Shown here in pieces: positions 4,322-6,046 of a stretch of 6,046 nt of DNA. Every line of letters starts with the position of its first letter. The stretch's first letter is position 1. The translations under genes and the position numbers were made by a program. Source of the DNA: Planctomycetota bacterium (GTDB lineage Bacteria; JAJVIF01; JAPKYR01); assembly GCA_030673355.1 (NCBI GenBank), contig DAOVJF010000177.1:1-6046 (forward strand), given 5' to 3'. The notes beneath the pieces are model-generated. The model saw only the letters and a program-made list of their open reading frames with translations, did not search any database and had not been told where the DNA came from.

Positions 4322-6046
4322 ATGACACGAGTTCAAAGAACTGTTGGCTGTATCATCGCAATTCTAATATTGACTGCGGTTACAGGCCTTATCGGGTGTT
4401 CGAATGGCAAGGGTAATTCAACACAACCACCTTCAACACCTGAAATAAACGCCGATGTAACCCCGGTAACAAGTCCCCTGGGCGATTCATCTTCACTTGG
4501 CTACTTTCAATTTGTATTCGATGACGATGGGACGGTGAGGGTCGAGGATACTGATCCGATTCGAGGCGCCGAGGCCAACGTAACGCCGTTTGTATCTCTC
4601 ATTATAGAGGACTTCTGGTGGGATGGGGAGACACGCACCTGGCATATTGTACTGGGAATCAAGAACATTTCCGTTTTCACCGGATATGGTGTCTGGTTAG
4701 TGCTTCACTCGCTGGGACCGAAAATGGTATTGAACCAGGACGGTTTCACGTGGGCATTGCCGCCATTTTTCCCCGATCCTACCCGTTGCGCGTTTATCGC
4801 GTACGGTAAGGAAAATGAGAATCGAGCCTATCCACCCGGGTACACGGACACAAGGGAGATTGTACTTTTCCAGCCTTTCGGCATACCAAAACTGGCGCCG
4901 ATCGGTTTCTGGATAGATGCTCAAGGAGTTCCAAGGAGCACGCCGGGTGTTGAAGACCTTCACGTGGAAGAGATTGATGAGACATCATATCACCTGACCG
5001 GATACATATGGGACCACCAGTCACCATCGGAGGACCTGGTTGTCTGGGCGGATACAACGCAATTTAACGGAAATACAAACGAACCGTTGTTTGATGACGG
5101 CAATCACGGGGATGGCCAGGCAGGCGATAATATCTTTGGCTGTAATATCGAAGGCGATCCCGACGATGGATTGTACCTGGTTACTGTATACGCATTCGAT
5201 CCCGAGCAGAACCAGGGTGAGAATGATATCTGGTTCCACCATGGTGAATATGTACCATGCGATAAACCGCTTGAACCCGTTCCATTCGAAGTCATATCTC
5301 AGGGCGAACATTCGGGCATCCAGTATCCCCTGGAAATAATGGTAACCGGCCCGGATGCGTGGTGGGATCTCTGGAATGAGCATGCAAGTATCTGGGAACC
5401 CCCACCCCCGGCACCACCTGTGAATTTCCAGTTACATAACGTAATTGGTGTATGGGTTGGCGACCGTCCGTCGAACAACCACTTCGTACATATTACGGAT
5501 ATAAATTTCGATCCATGCGAGTTTATCGTTACCGTTCTCTATGAATACACGCCATATGAGGCATGCGGCCCCCTGGATGTTATAACGAATCCGTACCAGA
5601 TGGTCGTACTGCCGAAGTTTGAATGGCCGGTTATTTTCAATGGAATCGAGGTTGACTGCCCCGGTCCGCAGCCGGAATGTATCGAGGATATCTGGTTCGA
5701 TATGCTGATTAAAGGGCCGCACTCCGGAATCGAAGGGCCGTATGAGAAGAGAATTACAAATATGTGGCAATACACAGAGCTGTGGGAGATGCACGTATCG
5801 AATATATATCCACCCCCTCCTCAGCCAATTGTGAATTTCGAACAGCATGATTTAATCGCGGTCGGACTGGGCAACAGGCCAACCGGAGGATTCGATTGTA
5901 CGATTTACGAGGTCTGCTGGCTGGCGGATCAGAGTGGCGGAAACACGAATGAGGTTGGTGTTTTCTATAAGGAAATGATACCTGGGGCTGACTGTGATGT
6001 CCCAATGGTTGAAACCCAACCATACCACTGGGTAATAGTTCCAAAA
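4322..6046 (+). CDS. Lipoprotein with two tandem PrcB-like domains, 3' partial
   Basis: An uninterrupted frame of 575 codons with no stop before the right edge. Residues 1-26 are a lipoprotein signal peptide: Arg3 and Arg6, a hydrophobic run 8-24, and lipobox LIGC with the lipidated Cys26, followed by Ser, which in Gram-negative sorting rules favours the outer membrane. A Ser/Thr/Pro-rich linker (27-58) follows. Residues about 88-200 are beta-like and unrecognised. Residues 215-310 form an Ig-like module with the loop DDGNHGDGQAGDNIFG (258-273), a spacing seen in several secreted-protein anchor modules. Two similar C-terminal domains follow, about 321-432 and 458-575. They share HSGI, a P-rich run before VNF, then G-x-RP, and an ending NPYQMVVLPK / QPYHWVIVPK. 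They resemble the PrcB C-terminal domain (PrcB is a lipoprotein needed for the Treponema dentilisin protease complex). The second keeps GNRPTGG; the first has GDRPSNN. Ten cysteines lie in the mature part. Because the second domain looks complete, few residues may be missing. Lipoprotein call firm, PrcB relation likely, partner unknown. Confidence 0.88.
   Translation, partial: MTRVQRTVGCIIAILILTAVTGLIGCSNGKGNSTQPPSTPEINADVTPVTSPLGDSSSLGYFQFVFDDDGTVRVEDTDPIRGAEANVTPFVSLIIEDFWWDGETRTWHIVLGIKNISVFTGYGVWLVLHSLGPKMVLNQDGFTWALPPFFPDPTRCAFIAYGKENENRAYPPGYTDTREIVLFQPFGIPKLAPIGFWIDAQGVPRSTPGVEDLHVEEIDETSYHLTGYIWDHQSPSEDLVVWADTTQFNGNTNEPLFDDGNHGDGQAGDNIFGCNIEGDPDDGLYLVTVYAFDPEQNQGENDIWFHHGEYVPCDKPLEPVPFEVISQGEHSGIQYPLEIMVTGPDAWWDLWNEHASIWEPPPPAPPVNFQLHNVIGVWVGDRPSNNHFVHITDINFDPCEFIVTVLYEYTPYEACGPLDVITNPYQMVVLPKFEWPVIFNGIEVDCPGPQPECIEDIWFDMLIKGPHSGIEGPYEKRITNMWQYTELWEMHVSNIYPPPPQPIVNFEQHDLIAVGLGNRPTGGFDCTIYEVCWLADQSGGNTNEVGVFYKEMIPGADCDVPMVETQPYHWVIVPK
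5282..6046 (+). repeat. Tandem duplicated PrcB-like domain in the lipoprotein
   Basis: Copy one spans about 5282-5617 (residues 321-432) and copy two about 5693-6046 (residues 458-575), joined by a linker with two cysteines (Cys446 and Cys453). Both have HSGI, PPPP-x-P-x-VNF, an aligned Cys (415 and 558) and a PY-x-x-V-(V/I)-(L/V)-PK ending. Nucleotide identity is low apart from short matches such as TGTGAATTTC, so the duplication is old. Confidence 0.75.

Noticed and set aside
3902..4336. A - strand frame of 144 codons filling most of the intergenic region
   Set aside because: Composition is that of random AT-rich DNA (many Ile, Ser, His, Asn, Cys), with no recognisable domain. It runs opposite to the promoter and hairpin and overlaps the lipoprotein start.
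4222..4416. A + strand frame of 64 codons across the leader and the lipoprotein start
   Set aside because: It starts inside the hairpin stem, has no ribosome site, and is out of frame with the long lipoprotein frame that has an ideal one.
5021..6044. Several - strand frames of 78-138 codons under the lipoprotein gene
   Set aside because: They are antisense to an uninterrupted 575-codon frame with a lipobox and duplicated domains, and none shows a domain of its own.

Overview
The window (6,046 bases, roughly half GC by eye) looks like chromosomal DNA from a Gram-negative-type bacterium. The evidence is a polytopic membrane protein with a transglutaminase-like domain outside the membrane, a classical lipobox lipoprotein, and Shine-Dalgarno initiation (AAAGGAG, 8 nt before the lipoprotein start). 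Several proteins lack an obvious assignment, which would suit an uncultured or deep-branching lineage, but the sequence alone does not let me name a phylum. I see no tRNA, rRNA, transposase, phage gene or CRISPR array.

Layout. (1) From the left edge to 1369 on the + strand lies the C-terminal part of an acidic protein with no recognised family and a HEAT-like helical stretch; its frame is open at the left edge. (2) Positions 1370-1487 hold an in-phase array of 15-bp tandem repeats between two convergent genes. The last unit supplies the stop codon of the next gene. (3) 1484-3847 on the - strand is a TgpA-type transglutaminase-like membrane protein of 787 residues with an intact Cys-His-Asp triad. 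(4) 3848-4321 is an AT-richer divergent intergenic region. It has a good sigma70-like promoter (TTGACA, 17 bp, TATTAA), a terminator-like hairpin with a T-run, and a strong ribosome binding site. (5) From 4322 through the right edge on the + strand runs an open frame of 575 codons. It encodes a lipoprotein with a middle region carrying an Asp/Gly-rich loop and two tandem C-terminal domains resembling the PrcB 'protease stability' domain.

How they might work together. The transglutaminase-like enzyme and the lipoprotein are transcribed divergently from one intergenic region and both are predicted to act at the cell envelope, so a shared envelope-remodelling or protease-partner role is possible. 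This is inference from position only. The gene on the left converges on the transglutaminase gene and is probably unrelated.

Most worth a second look: the terminator-like hairpin between promoter and start codon of the lipoprotein gene (attenuator or small RNA), the tandem PrcB-like domains of which only the second keeps its glycine-rich signature, and the 15-bp array that puts a stop codon in every unit in the frame of the transglutaminase gene.
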